NCBI RefSeq assembly: GCF_016741935.1
Contig: NZ_JAERRG010000022.1
Span: 124,001 to 188,000, forward strand
From: Streptomyces endocoffeicus
GTDB lineage: Bacteria; Actinomycetota; Actinomycetes; Streptomycetales; Streptomycetaceae
Length of the DNA stretch: 64,000 bases
Direction of reading: 5' to 3'
The position numbers and the translations under genes were made by a program. Below the pieces are notes generated by a model. That model saw only the letters and a program-made list of their open reading frames with translations, did no database searches and was not told where the DNA came from. Positions 24,525 through 33,547 of the stretch are shown piece by piece (the first letter of the stretch is position 1; each line of letters starts with the position of its first letter).

Positions 24525-25949
24525 CTACTCGATCCCCGCCGGGCGCCGCCGCCAGTGCCCGGTGGCCCGCTCGAAGGCGTGGCCGACCTGGAGGACCGCG
24601 AAGTCCGCCCGGTGCGGCCCGACGATCTGCACCCCGACGGGGAGCTCGCCCGGCGTGAACCCGGCCGGTACGGACAGCGCCGGACTGCCGGTCGAGCTGA
24701 TCAGATACGCCGAGCGCATCCAGTCCAGATAGTCGTCCATGGCCACCCCGGCGATCTCGGTCGGGTACTCGATGCCGACGTCGAACGGCGCCACCTGGCT
24801 CACCGGCAGCAGCAGCACGTCATAGCGGCCGAAGAACTCCCGGACGCGGTGGTAGAGCAGGGTGTGCAGCACCTCCGCGCGGCCGATGTCCGGGCCGGTG
24901 AGCTTGCGCCCCTGCTCGGCGTTCTCCCGGATCGCCCGCTTCAGCCCGTCGGGGTGGCGGTCCATGAGCGGGCCGAAGGCGACCTCGAAGACCGAGGCGC
25001 GCAGCGTACGGAAGACCTCCTCGGCCTCGGTCAGGTCCGGGCAGGTCCGCTCCACGACACAGCCGAGGCCGGTGAAGACCTCCGCCGCCGACTCGACCAC
25101 CGCGGCCACCTCGGGCTCGACCGGAACCAGCCCCCCGAGATCCGGCGACCAGGCCACCCGCAGCCCCGTCAGATCGCGGTCCAGGAGGCGGGCGAAGCGG
25201 GCGCCGGGCTCCTCCAGGGCGATCGGCGACCGCGCGTCGGGCCCGGCGATGGCGGACAGCAGCAGGGCGGTGTCGGCCACGGTACGGGCCATCGGCCCCT
25301 TGACGCCGAGGGTGCCCCAGGCGGTCAGGGAGGGCCAGTTGGGGACGCGCCCGGGCGATGGGCGCAGCCCGACGACATTGCAGAACGAGGCCGGGTTGCG
25401 CAGCGAGCCGCCGGTGTCGCTGCCGTCCGCGATCGGGATCATGCCGGAGGCCAGCGCGGCCGCCGCGCCCCCGCTGCTGCCGCCCGCGCTGCGGCCCAGG
25501 TCGTGCGGGTTGTGAGTGGCGCCGAATATGGGGTTGAAGGTGTGCGAACCGGCCCCGAACTCGGGCACGTTGGTCTTGCCGAGGGTGATCGCCCCGGCGG
25601 CCCGTATCCGTTCGATCAGCAGATCGTCCTCGTCGGGCACGCCGTCGGCGAGCGGCGAGCCATGGCTGGTGCGGATGCCCGCGGTGTTGTGGAGGTCCTT
25701 GTGGGCGATGGGCAGCCCGTGCAGCGGCCCGAGCTCCTCCCCCGCCGCGATCCGCTCATCGGCCCGCCGGGCGGCCTCGCGGGCGCGGTCCGCGACGAGG
25801 GTGACGATCGCGTTGACGGCCGGGTTGACCCGTTCGATACGGGCCAGATGGGCATCGAGCAGCTCGCGCGCGGACAGCTCCCGGGAGCGCAGCAGCGCGC
25901 TGAGGTCCAGTGCGGTCCTGAAGCAGAGATCGTCATCCGTCGTCGTCAC
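24525..25949 (-). CDS. Amidase (amidase-signature family)
   Basis: Hydrolyses a carboxylic amide; substrate unknown. The 474-residue protein carries the Ser-cisSer-Lys triad: lysine in PIAHKDLHNTAGI (about residue 84), and the serine block GRSAGGSSGGAAAALASGM followed by ADGSDTGGSLRNPASFCN. The C-terminal motif SVPAGFTPGELPVGVQIVGP is also present. No disruption is seen, unlike its neighbours. It overlaps the end of the symporter remnant by 4 bp, so it was encoded in an operon as symporter, amidase, oxidase. Indole-acetamide hydrolases and glutamyl-tRNA amidotransferase subunit A are relatives; no GatC or GatB gene is nearby. Confidence 0.92.
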   Translation of the reverse strand: MTTTDDDLCFRTALDLSALLRSRELSARELLDAHLARIERVNPAVNAIVTLVADRAREAARRADERIAAGEELGPLHGLPIAHKDLHNTAGIRTSHGSPLADGVPDEDDLLIERIRAAGAITLGKTNVPEFGAGSHTFNPIFGATHNPHDLGRSAGGSSGGAAAALASGMIPIADGSDTGGSLRNPASFCNVVGLRPSPGRVPNWPSLTAWGTLGVKGPMARTVADTALLLSAIAGPDARSPIALEEPGARFARLLDRDLTGLRVAWSPDLGGLVPVEPEVAAVVESAAEVFTGLGCVVERTCPDLTEAEEVFRTLRASVFEVAFGPLMDRHPDGLKRAIRENAEQGRKLTGPDIGRAEVLHTLLYHRVREFFGRYDVLLLPVSQVAPFDVGIEYPTEIAGVAMDDYLDWMRSAYLISSTGSPALSVPAGFTPGELPVGVQIVGPHRADFAVLQVGHAFERATGHWRRRPAGIE

Positions 25950-27225
25950 GGTCGCTCGCCTTCCTCGATGGTCATCGCTGCGCGGGTCCGGGTCTTCGGA
26001 CCAGGGTTCTTACGGGCCCCACGGTCCTCATGGGCCCCAGGGGCGGACTCCATGGTTGGGGAAGCGGCCGGGCGGCGGAAGAGCGCCGTCACGGCGACCG
26101 CCACCAGCAGATTGACCGCCAGCGCGACCAGGCCCGCGTTCACATGGCGGGTCTCCACCTCGGCCAGGGTCAGCCAGGTCACCACCGCCTCACCGGTCAC
26201 CAGGCCCGCCAGCGCCCCCGGGGCGGTCAGCAGCCGCCGGCGGCCGATCGCCGCCAGCAGCCCCGGCACGATCTGGATGAAGCCGCTCACCGTGAGCAGC
26301 TGAAGGTCGGCCAGCAGCCCCGGCCGCAGAATGCCGAGGGTGAGCGCGATGGCCAGGACGACCACGCTGTGGTTGACCGCCATCCGGGCCGCCTCCCGGC
26401 GGGCGGGCAGCAGATTCCGCGGATGGCCCGCGGTCCGCCCGCCGCCATCAGCGGCGGCCAGTGGTGCGGGGTGGCCATCAGCCCGCCCGCGAGCGCCGAG
26501 GTCAGCACGCTGGTCGTCCACCACATCCGGTCGCGCTCCCCGGAGTGCACGGTCAGCATCTGCGGCTGGACCTCGTGCACCCGCCGGAACACCTCGCCCA
26601 GACCGCCGGTGTAGTGCAGCGGGATGGCGATGGCCAGGACGAGCATGACGCCGAGGGTCAGCACGTCCTTGAAGTACACGCTGTTCTTGAGCCCCCGGAT
26701 GCCCGACCACAGCACGAACCCCGCCGTCAGCACGGAGGCCAGCACCATGCTCAGCCGCCCGGCGGCCGTACTGCCGGTGACCAGCCCGACGACCATGCCG
26801 AGCCCGGTGATCTGGAGCTGGAGGTACGGGATCAGGAAGACCAGGCCGATGACGGCGATGACCTTGCCGTACAGCGGGCTGCCGTACCGCTGGGTGAAGT
26901 AGTCGGCCTGGGTCAGATAGCCGTGCCGCTCGCCCAGCCGCCACAGCCTGGGCTGGATGAAGTAGAGCAGGAGGAAGGCGAGGGCCAGATAGACCATCGC
27001 GTACGTGGCCGCGTTGCCGCCCGCGTACGCGACCCCGGCGACGCCCAGGAAGCTGAAGGTGGTGAACACCTCGCCCGCTTGCGGGAACCACATCGCGAGA
27101 GTGCCGAAGTTCCGCTGCCCCACGGCCCATTCGGCGAGATCGGTGGTGCGGCCGGTCCGGCCGAGGAAACCGCACAGGGCGAGGGCGCGCATACCCAGCA
27201 GGGAGACCGCGAGGACGACGTTCAC
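25946..27225 (-). pseudogene. Sodium-solute symporter (SSS family), deletion plus frameshift
   Basis: The first 260 or so residues are a normal symporter: MNVVLAVSLLGMRALALCGF, TFSFLGVAGVAYAGGNAATY, then the helices through SGIRGLKNSVYFKD, ending MATPHHWPPLMAAGGPRAIRG. Near 26420 the frame is lost; a second frame resumes at NLLPARREAARMAVNHSVVV and runs through three more helices to the usual C-terminus. Compared with intact relatives roughly 100 residues, including the core helix with the MSTADSQ-type motif, are absent at the junction. So this is an internal deletion with frameshift rather than a sequencing slip alone. GTG start overlaps the upstream small gene by 4 bp. Confidence 0.83.
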
Positions 27226-27393
27226 CGCCGCTCACCACCCGCCCGCTCACGGGGGCGCCACAGGCCCCATTCGACGGCGGCGAGCGCGGGGGTGAGCGCG
27301 AGCACCCAGGCACAGATCCAGACGTACAGCGACGGCATCCCGAACCAGACAGGCCACCCCGCGCGCCGGGCATCGTGCTGGACGGCCAACAAG
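27222..27393 (-). pseudogene. DUF3311-like small membrane subunit, probably N-terminally truncated
   Basis: A short frame ending GTGA over the symporter start encodes a single helix segment (PVWFGMPSLYVWICAWVLALTPALAAVEWGLW) and a basic tail. This is the position and look of the small DUF3311-type protein that precedes SSS symporters. Reading upstream the homology stops at the terminator hairpin of the geosmin synthase gene, with only TTG codons or a late ATG as possible starts and no ribosome site. It is therefore probably a truncated remnant. Confidence 0.55.
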
Positions 27394-27394
27394 C

Positions 27395-27443
27395 GACCGC
27401 CCCGCCTTGTCCCGTTGTCCCGGCGGACAAAGGCGGGGCGGTC
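27395..27443 (-). terminator. Hairpin terminator of the geosmin synthase gene
   Basis: GACCGCCCCGCCTTGTCC pairs with its near-complement (one bulged A) around an 11-nt loop. It lies about 80 bp past the geosmin synthase stop. Between stop and hairpin, imperfect copies of CTTACGGTCC with TCCCGAG recur (27448-27525). Confidence 0.8.
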
Positions 27444-27525
27444 GGCCCGAGGTCTCGTTCCCGAGGTCCTTACGGTCCTTCCCGAGACCCTTACGGTCCC
27501 TCCCGAGGTCCTTTCCGAAGGCCCC

Positions 27526-29901
27526 TTACGGATGTGATCCGGCGGCTCCGGCGGGCACCGGAACCCGCGCGGCCGAGGTGCCGAGCCCGGTGGGCCCGTG
27601 CCACGGGGCCACCGGCCGCGCCCCGGCTCCGGTCCCGGCGCCCGTCCCTGCCCCCACCGGCCGCCGGTGGGCGCGGAGCAGCTCCTCCTCCCGGTAGCGC
27701 GGGACCTCGCGGTGCCAGTTCAGGATCCCGGACATCCAGTCGCGCAGCTCCTCCACATAGCCGTCCATCGCCTTCCGGGCCTCCGGCTCCAGGCCGAAGT
27801 CGTCGTACAGCACCGGGAACTCATGCGCCGCGACATGCTGGAACTGCCGCATCCGGGACGTCATCAGATCGTTCACGACGACGATCCCGGTCGGATAGTC
27901 GCAGTCGAAGAAGTTCTGGACGACGAGGACGCCGTTGTGGACCTCGCCCTCGAACTCGATCTCCTTCTGGTACGAGAAGACGTCGTTCAGCAGCGTCGCG
28001 TAGTCCATGGCGGCGTTCTCCAGCGACCGGACCGGGCCGCTGCGGTAGATCTCGGGCGGCACCCGCCGTTCGCGCGCCAGTCGGCACAGGCTCATGGTGA
28101 GGTCGGAGCCGAAGGTGTGCCGGCGCATCTCGATGTAGTCGACCGGGTCGGGGATCCGGTTCTTCGTGTGGTTGGCCAGCTCCCACAGCCAGCTGGCGGT
28201 CATGTTCTCTATAGCCTTACGGAGTTCACCGCGCGCCGAATCCTCCATCGGGCCCGCCGTACGGCTCCACAGATCGGCCAGCGACCGCTCCAGCGCGTTC
28301 GCCGGGGCCGGGGTGGGGCCCGCGTCGAGCGGCATGAACGCCCCGAGCCGGGCGTTGCAGACCCGGGCTCCGGCCAGGTCGTGAGCGCGGCCGAAGACCG
28401 CCGGGTAGTAGTCGTCCGCGTACGTGCCCCAGACCAGCCAGCCCGACGCCAGATCGAGCTCGTCCGGGGAGCCGTCCGGGTGGATACCGGCCGCGCACAG
28501 CGGGAGGTCGGCGGCGAGCATCCGCCGCTCGTCCCAGACGTGCGAACCGGGGATGCCGGGCTGCGGTCCGAGGATGCCCATCCGATGTGCCCAGCCGGCC
28601 AGGTGGTCGCGGGCGATGGGCAGATGCTGATTCAGCCGGAGGGTGAACGGCATGAAGAAGTCCGGCAGCAGGGAGGGCCCGGTCTTCTGGAACGGGACAT
28701 GGCTGAACCTGCGGGTCCGGGCCGCCTCCGCCCGGCCCGTGGTCAGCGGCAGGCTGGCCGCGGAGGTGCCGAGGCCGCTGAGCGCGAAGGGCGACCACGC
28801 CGGGGCCCGGTCCGGGCCGTTCGCACCGTCCGGGCAGTCCGCCCCCCGCATGCCGTCCGCACCGTCCAGGCCGTCCGCACCGTCCGCACCGTCCAGGCCG
28901 TGCGCACCGTGCGCGCCGTTCATGTACCGGCTGGAGCGCAAATGCCACTCATGGCCGCCGGACTGCCAGTCCTGGAGCCCCTTGACGTAGGCGAGGACCC
29001 CCGCAGCGGCCGCCGGGTCCAGGCCGTGCTCGGCGAAGAGCGGTCCGAGCTCGGTGAGGGCGGTGTCCTCGAACTGCTGCAGCCGTGAGGTGAGCAGCTC
29101 GTTGACGGAGTCGGCCGCCTCCTGGGTGGTGCAGCACAGGAACGTCTCCAGGACCAGGACACCATTGCTGAGCTCGCCCTCGTCCTCGATCTCCCGTTGG
29201 TACGAGAACAGGTCGTTGCGCAGGTGCACCGCGTCCGCGAAGGCGTCCCGCAACACCCGCATCGGCCGCGACTCGGCGATCACCGCCGGTACCTCGGCCC
29301 CCACGGCGTGCTCCACCAGCCCGGCCGACCAGGGCGCGCCGCCGACCTTACGGCGCATCTCGATGTACTCGACCGGGTTGGGGACCCGGTGGATGTTGAT
29401 GTTCGAGAGCTCCCAGAGCGATTCGTTGAGGAGGTTCTCGGTGCTCTCCCGGAACCGCGCCCGCCAGTCCGCCGACATCGAGGGCACCGTCCGCGCCCAC
29501 AAGTCCGCGAGCCCCGCCTCGACCGGGTTGGTGGGCTCGGGGGTCCCCGCGGCCGGGTCCATCGGCATGAAGGCGGGCAGCCGGTCGAGATACGCCTTAC
29601 CGGCCGCACGGTCCAGGGAGCGCTTGAACGTCTCCAGGAAGTGGTCGTCGAAGAAGAACACCCACACATACCAGTCCGTGACCAGCGAGAGCTCCGTGTC
29701 GGAGCAGTCGGGGTGGGTGTACGCGCACAGCAGGGCGTAGTCGTGGGCGTCGAGATCCTTCTGCTCCCAGATCCCCGAGCCCTCGAGCATGCCCATCTCG
29801 CGGGCCCACCGGCTGGAGTGCTCCCGTGCCGCCCGGACATGGGGGTTCAGCCGCGCCGGATACGGCATATAGAAGTCGGGGAGTTGAAAGGGCTGTGTCA
29901 C
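27526..29901 (-). CDS. geoA: Geosmin synthase (germacradienol/geosmin synthase)
   Basis: Bifunctional sesquiterpene cyclase turning farnesyl diphosphate into germacradienol and then geosmin. The 791 residues contain two terpene-synthase domains. N-terminal: metal site DDHFLE at 85-90 and the second metal motif NDLFSYQREIEDEGE near residue 230. C-terminal: DDYYP and NDVFSYQKEIEFEGE. Residues about 327-366, between the domains, form an uncommon collagen-like Gly-x-x run (GAH, GLD, GAD triplets). Downstream metal motifs are intact, so the enzyme should be active. GTG start; weak ribosome site. It stands alone with its own terminator. Confidence 0.97.
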   Translation of the reverse strand: MTQPFQLPDFYMPYPARLNPHVRAAREHSSRWAREMGMLEGSGIWEQKDLDAHDYALLCAYTHPDCSDTELSLVTDWYVWVFFFDDHFLETFKRSLDRAAGKAYLDRLPAFMPMDPAAGTPEPTNPVEAGLADLWARTVPSMSADWRARFRESTENLLNESLWELSNINIHRVPNPVEYIEMRRKVGGAPWSAGLVEHAVGAEVPAVIAESRPMRVLRDAFADAVHLRNDLFSYQREIEDEGELSNGVLVLETFLCCTTQEAADSVNELLTSRLQQFEDTALTELGPLFAEHGLDPAAAAGVLAYVKGLQDWQSGGHEWHLRSSRYMNGAHGAHGLDGADGADGLDGADGMRGADCPDGANGPDRAPAWSPFALSGLGTSAASLPLTTGRAEAARTRRFSHVPFQKTGPSLLPDFFMPFTLRLNQHLPIARDHLAGWAHRMGILGPQPGIPGSHVWDERRMLAADLPLCAAGIHPDGSPDELDLASGWLVWGTYADDYYPAVFGRAHDLAGARVCNARLGAFMPLDAGPTPAPANALERSLADLWSRTAGPMEDSARGELRKAIENMTASWLWELANHTKNRIPDPVDYIEMRRHTFGSDLTMSLCRLARERRVPPEIYRSGPVRSLENAAMDYATLLNDVFSYQKEIEFEGEVHNGVLVVQNFFDCDYPTGIVVVNDLMTSRMRQFQHVAAHEFPVLYDDFGLEPEARKAMDGYVEELRDWMSGILNWHREVPRYREEELLRAHRRPVGAGTGAGTGAGARPVAPWHGPTGLGTSAARVPVPAGAAGSHP

Positions 29902-30093
29902 TGCTGGGCCGGCACCTCTCCGTGCGTCGGTGGCCCGTAGTCGTCATCCGGCTACGGACTGGGGTCGGCTACGGGCTACCCATACCGCAACTGGCCTATC
30001 CGAAAGCCCAATTAGTCACACAAGTGCGCTCCCGTGACCGGCGCCCCTTGCCGCGTACCGCCTCCGGCGAGGGGCGCTGGTCGACGGCGCCGA

Positions 30094-31188
30094 TCATCCG
30101 TCGCGTCTCCGGAAGGCCCACGCCATCCGCGGCTCCATCGCGAACCGGAACGCCCGCTGGACGGGCGGCGTGCACAAGGCCGTCACCACGGCCACCGCCA
30201 CCGCCGTCACCACGATCTCCCCCAGCGGCCGGTGCAGCCACGGGTGGTCGTACCAGTCCCAGAAGCGGGAGCCCTTGGCGAGGAAGCCGTGCAGCAGATA
30301 GCCGTACAGCGTCCCGGCGCCGAGCACCGTGAACCACATCCGGCGCCGGGGCACCCAGGCGAGGAAGCACACGGTGAGCACCATGGAGCAGCCGAAGAGG
30401 GCGAAGGTCATGACCGTCCCGACCCACCACGGCGCACCGAGTTCCTGCGCGCTGTCCCGGCGGTAGAACCACGCCGGGTTCATCCGCGGCACGGCCCAGT
30501 AGGCGAAGACCACGGCGGCGGCGACCACCGGCACCGACAGCCATCTGACCTCGCGCCGCCGCAGCATCCGGAAGTGCTCCGGCCGCAGGTGCAGCCCCAG
30601 CACGAAGAACGGCAGGAACTGCAGCACCCGCTGCAGATCGAGGTCGTCACCGATATTCGGTGAACAGGCGGCGAGCGCGGCGATGGTGAGAGCCAGCGCC
30701 ACCGGCCACCGCACGATCCGCCACAGCGGTGTGGTCAGCCGCCAGACGAAGAGCGCGACCAGAAACCAGGTCAGATACCAGGGGTCGAGCAGACTGATCG
30801 GATAGGACGGATCGTCGTCCGCCCACCGTTTGAAGAAGGTGTACGCGACCTCGAAGAGGACGTACGGAACGGCGACCCCCGTGATCAGCCGCTTGAGCCG
30901 GTCCGGCCGGAGATCGAAATTCCGCGAGAAGTACCCGGAGATGACAATGAACGCCGGCATATGGAACGTGTAGACGGTCATATAGAGCGCGGCTGCCGCT
31001 CTGCTGCCGCCTCGCAGGGGCTCCCACGCATGCCCCATCGCGACCAGCACGATCGCCAGGTATTTGGCGTTGTCGAAGAACGCGTCACGTTGTTTCGGCG
31101 CGGGGGACGGGGCCGGTGCCGTCTCGGGGGGCGGGGACGCCGGTGCGCGCCGCGCGGGCAGTACCGGAAGTAAGTGCGAGACGTTCAT
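30094..31188 (-). CDS. Membrane acyltransferase, AT-3 family
   Basis: A 364-residue integral membrane protein of the acyltransferase-3 family that O-acylates sugars or lipids at the cell surface. After a Pro/Ala-rich cytoplasmic N-terminus comes AFFDNAKYLAIVLVAMGHAWEPL, with the conserved His of the family, then TFHMPAFIVISGYFSRNF and about nine further helices including WYLTWFLVALFVWRL and LYGYLLHGFLAKG. It resembles the fucose 4-O-acetyltransferase branch. MNVSHLLPVL is taken as start (GGAGGG 9 nt upstream). Substrate unknown; not operonic with its neighbours. Confidence 0.88.
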   Translation of the reverse strand: MNVSHLLPVLPARRAPASPPPETAPAPSPAPKQRDAFFDNAKYLAIVLVAMGHAWEPLRGGSRAAAALYMTVYTFHMPAFIVISGYFSRNFDLRPDRLKRLITGVAVPYVLFEVAYTFFKRWADDDPSYPISLLDPWYLTWFLVALFVWRLTTPLWRIVRWPVALALTIAALAACSPNIGDDLDLQRVLQFLPFFVLGLHLRPEHFRMLRRREVRWLSVPVVAAAVVFAYWAVPRMNPAWFYRRDSAQELGAPWWVGTVMTFALFGCSMVLTVCFLAWVPRRRMWFTVLGAGTLYGYLLHGFLAKGSRFWDWYDHPWLHRPLGEIVVTAVAVAVVTALCTPPVQRAFRFAMEPRMAWAFRRRDG

Positions 31189-31503
31189 CACATACGCCCT
31201 CCCGGGGAACCTGCGGGGAAAATCCGGCCTCTTTCTGAGTTTCGGCGGAGGGTTGCGGAGTGGAACATTCCACGCACCATAGTGGCGCTCGCGAGTTCGC
31301 GCCCCAAAAGGCTCAGCTCTCGCGTACAAGGGTTTACGTCCAGCCCAGCGCATCCGTCACCTCCTCAACTTGGGAACTTCTTTACCTCTCCGGTCAGTTC
31401 ACAGAGTGATGAAGAGGGGCCGATCCGCCCGGCCTTGACCGACCCCGCCTGCTAGCTTCTACACAACTGTAGATCCTAACGACCCTATGGAGTGTGACTG
31501 GCC
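31189..31503. promoter_or_regulatory. Divergent promoter region with two short palindromes
   Basis: No gene in these 315 bases. GTGGAA/TTCCAC with a CA centre lies at 31260-31273, on the acyltransferase side. TCTACA/TGTAGA with a CAAC centre lies at 31458-31473, 30 bp before the TerB start codon, overlapping where its promoter should be. Each could bind a dimeric regulator; neither family can be named. Confidence 0.45.
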
Positions 31504-31959
31504 ATGGCCCTGTGGGACCGCATCAGGGAATCCGCCCAGACGATGCAGACTCAGCTCGTCTCGAAGAAGAACGACTTGAAGAGCGGCGCCTTCCGCGACG
31601 CGAGCATGGCGATGTGTGCCCTGGTGGCGGCGGCGGACGGCTCGGTCGACCCGTCCGAACGGCAGCGCGTCGCCCAGCTGATCGCCACCAACGAGGTGCT
31701 GCAGAACTTCCCGGCCGACGATCTGCAGCGCCGCTTCAACGACTACGTCAACAAGCTCACCACGGACTTCGAGTTCGGCAAGGTGAGCGTGATGCAGGAG
31801 GTCGCCAAGGCCAAGAAGAAGCCCGCCGAGGCGCGCGCCGTGATCCAGATCGGCATCGTCATCGGTGGCGCGGACGGCAACTTCGACAAGACCGAGCAGG
31901 CCATGGTCCGCGAGGCGTGCTTCACGCTGGAGCTCCCGCCGGCCGAGTTCGACCTGTAA
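31504..31959 (+). CDS. TerB-like tellurite-resistance family protein
   Basis: A 151-residue helical protein with the TerB core: two acidic metal-binding helix turns, ALVAAADGSVDPSERQRVAQL and IVIGGADGNFDKTEQAMVREACF. Family members bind divalent metal and occur in the Ter stress systems at membranes; here no TerD, TerC or other ter gene is adjacent. The stop codon lies inside an 18-bp unit repeated three times. A palindrome stands immediately upstream. Confidence 0.9.
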   Translation: MALWDRIRESAQTMQTQLVSKKNDLKSGAFRDASMAMCALVAAADGSVDPSERQRVAQLIATNEVLQNFPADDLQRRFNDYVNKLTTDFEFGKVSVMQEVAKAKKKPAEARAVIQIGIVIGGADGNFDKTEQAMVREACFTLELPPAEFDL

Positions 31960-31998
31960 GGCGAGTTCGACCTGTAAGGCGAGTTCGACCTGTAAGGC
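31945..31998 (+). repeat. Triplicated 18-bp unit containing the terB stop codon
   Basis: GAGTTCGACCTGTAAGGC occurs three times without interruption. The first copy holds the last codons and TAA of terB; copies two and three follow the stop and are untranslated. Confidence 0.95.
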
Positions 31999-32037
31999 GA
32001 GCCGAGGCGTTGAAGCCCCGCAAGCCATGAGCCGCGG

Positions 32038-32065
32038 CCTTACGGCCGCCCCGCCGGCCGTAAGG
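32038..32065. terminator. Hairpin between convergent terB and M56 genes
   Basis: CCTTACGGCCG and CGGCCGTAAGG form a perfect 11-bp stem around CCCCGC; positioned to end both transcripts. Confidence 0.75.
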
Positions 32066-32078
32066 GCGCGCCCCGGAG

Positions 32079-33026
32079 CTACAGCGGGGTCGCGGCGTGC
32101 AGGACGAGGACCAGGGCGACCGCCGCGTTCGCCGAGGACAGCGCGGACGCGGCGGTGCCCACCGCCGCGATCCACAGGGCCAGCCCCGCCGCCGTCCACG
32201 TCGGCGGCCAGTGCCGGGACGGCGGCACCGGCTCCAGCAGCGCCGCGACCCTGCGCGGCACCGGCCCCGGCGCGGCGAACCCGGCGAGCGCCGGCCCCGG
32301 CGCGCCCCGGGAGACCAGGGCGGCCTTGCCGACCGCCCGCGCCGTGACCCGGCGGTCGCCGACCTCCTGAGCCGCTTCCTCGTCCGCCCAGCGCTCGGCG
32401 CAGTAGTCCACCGCGGCCCGCAGCGGCCGCAGCAGCGGGTTGGCCCGCGCGGCGAGCCGCGCGGCCAGCAGATAGCGGTGGTGGTGCGCGGTCAGATGGG
32501 CGCGCTCATGCGCGATCAGGGCCCGCCGCTCGCGGGTGCTGAGGCTGTCCAGCATCCCGGTGGAGACGACGATCCGGCCCGGCTTCCCCGTTCGCCCGGA
32601 GGTCCCGGGCAGCGCGTACGCGTACGCCTTGTCGTCGGGCAGCACCGCGACCGGCGACTCCGGCAGCCCGGCGAGCGCGAGCCGGGCGTCCCGCCGCACC
32701 CGGCCGTGGCGCAGACAGGTGGCCGTGCAGGAGACGGCCACCGCCGCCAGCGCGCCGATCGCCGCCTTCCCGGCCACCACGTCAAAGGGCACCGCCGCCC
32801 GTACCTCGGGGTCCGACCAGCTGTCCGGCAGCGGGTTGCCCGGCAGTTGCGCCGTGCCGACGACCATCAGCAGCCCCAGGCACAGCGTGGAGCACACCGC
32901 GAGGACGGTGCCGACGAGCGTCAGCAGCCGGGTGGCGGTGCGCGGATGGAGATGTTGCTCGGCGAGCCGGGCGATCGGCAGCGCCGTCAGGGGCAGAACC
33001 AGCGGGAGGAAGACGAAGACGCCCAT
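32079..33026 (-). CDS. M56-family membrane metallopeptidase (BlaR1/MecR1-like)
   Basis: A 315-residue membrane protein with N-terminal helices, a cytoplasmic zinc-peptidase loop containing IAHERAH (H173, E174, H177) and a distal zinc-ligand region DYCAERWADEEA, then two C-terminal helices. It lacks the penicillin-binding sensor domain of true BlaR1. With the BlaI-type repressor 3 bp upstream it forms the usual actinobacterial pair in which the peptidase is thought to inactivate the repressor. The inducing signal is unknown. Confidence 0.92.
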   Translation of the reverse strand: MGVFVFLPLVLPLTALPIARLAEQHLHPRTATRLLTLVGTVLAVCSTLCLGLLMVVGTAQLPGNPLPDSWSDPEVRAAVPFDVVAGKAAIGALAAVAVSCTATCLRHGRVRRDARLALAGLPESPVAVLPDDKAYAYALPGTSGRTGKPGRIVVSTGMLDSLSTRERRALIAHERAHLTAHHHRYLLAARLAARANPLLRPLRAAVDYCAERWADEEAAQEVGDRRVTARAVGKAALVSRGAPGPALAGFAAPGPVPRRVAALLEPVPPSRHWPPTWTAAGLALWIAAVGTAASALSSANAAVALVLVLHAATPL

Positions 33027-33029
33027 CGG

Positions 33030-33440
33030 TCAGTCCTCCGGCTCCTCCGCCACGTCGCTCAGCAGGTCGCGCAGCAGCCGCTCGTCGTCCTGGGTCAGCC
33101 CGGTCACAAAGCTGGCCAGGACCGCCTCGCGGTCGTCCTGGCCGTCCAGCACCCGGCGCATCCGCAGCGCCGCGAGCCCCGCCTCGTCCGACGCCGCCCG
33201 CCAGACGAAGGAGCGGCCCGCGCGCTCACGGGTCACGGCCTGTTTGGCGTGCAGCCGGGACAGGATGGTCATGACCGTGGTGTAGGCGAGCTCGCCCTCG
33301 ATCCGCTCCTGCACCCATGCGGCGGTCACCGGCCCCGGCGCCCGGCTCAGCGCCACGAGCACCTGCGCCTCCAGCTCGCCCTGGCCACGCCGACGGGGGC
33401 GGCGGGGCCAGCCGGGCCCGCCGGTCCGGTCGTGGTCCAT
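33030..33440 (-). CDS. BlaI/MecI/CopY-family repressor
   Basis: A 136-residue winged-helix repressor. GELEAQVLVALSRAPGPVTAAWVQERI and LAYTTVMTILSRLHAKQAVTRERAGRSFVW are the DNA-binding domain, and SFVTGLTQDDERLLRDLLSDV is the dimerisation tail. AAGGAG lies 8 nt before the ATG at 33440; a longer frame exists. The gene is divergent from the cytochrome P450, so its operator probably lies in the 180-bp gap, where two identical 17-bp repeats stand. Confidence 0.93.
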   Translation of the reverse strand: MDHDRTGGPGWPRRPRRRGQGELEAQVLVALSRAPGPVTAAWVQERIEGELAYTTVMTILSRLHAKQAVTRERAGRSFVWRAASDEAGLAALRMRRVLDGQDDREAVLASFVTGLTQDDERLLRDLLSDVAEEPED

Positions 33441-33513
33441 CACACCGTCTCCTTCCCCACCGCACGCGCCCGGCGCGCGGCGCTCCATCGTAGCGAGCGG
33501 GCCACGGTCCCGC

Positions 33514-33547
33514 GTTCGCCCCTTTGGCCTGTTCGCCCCTTTGGCCT
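33514..33547. repeat. Two adjacent 17-bp direct repeats in the BlaI / P450 promoter gap
   Basis: GTTCGCCCCTTTGGCCT is repeated without spacer. It is not the palindromic TACA-type site of classical BlaI operators, so it may bind a different factor or be a slippage duplication. Confidence 0.8.

Noticed and set aside
24525..25949. Amidase as the A subunit of glutamyl-tRNA amidotransferase
   Set aside because: No gatB or gatC beside it, and it was co-transcribed with a symporter and an oxidase, a catabolic setting.
31504..31959. A tellurite-resistance operon
   Set aside because: Only the single TerB-like gene is present; no TerA, C, D, E or Z partners lie near.
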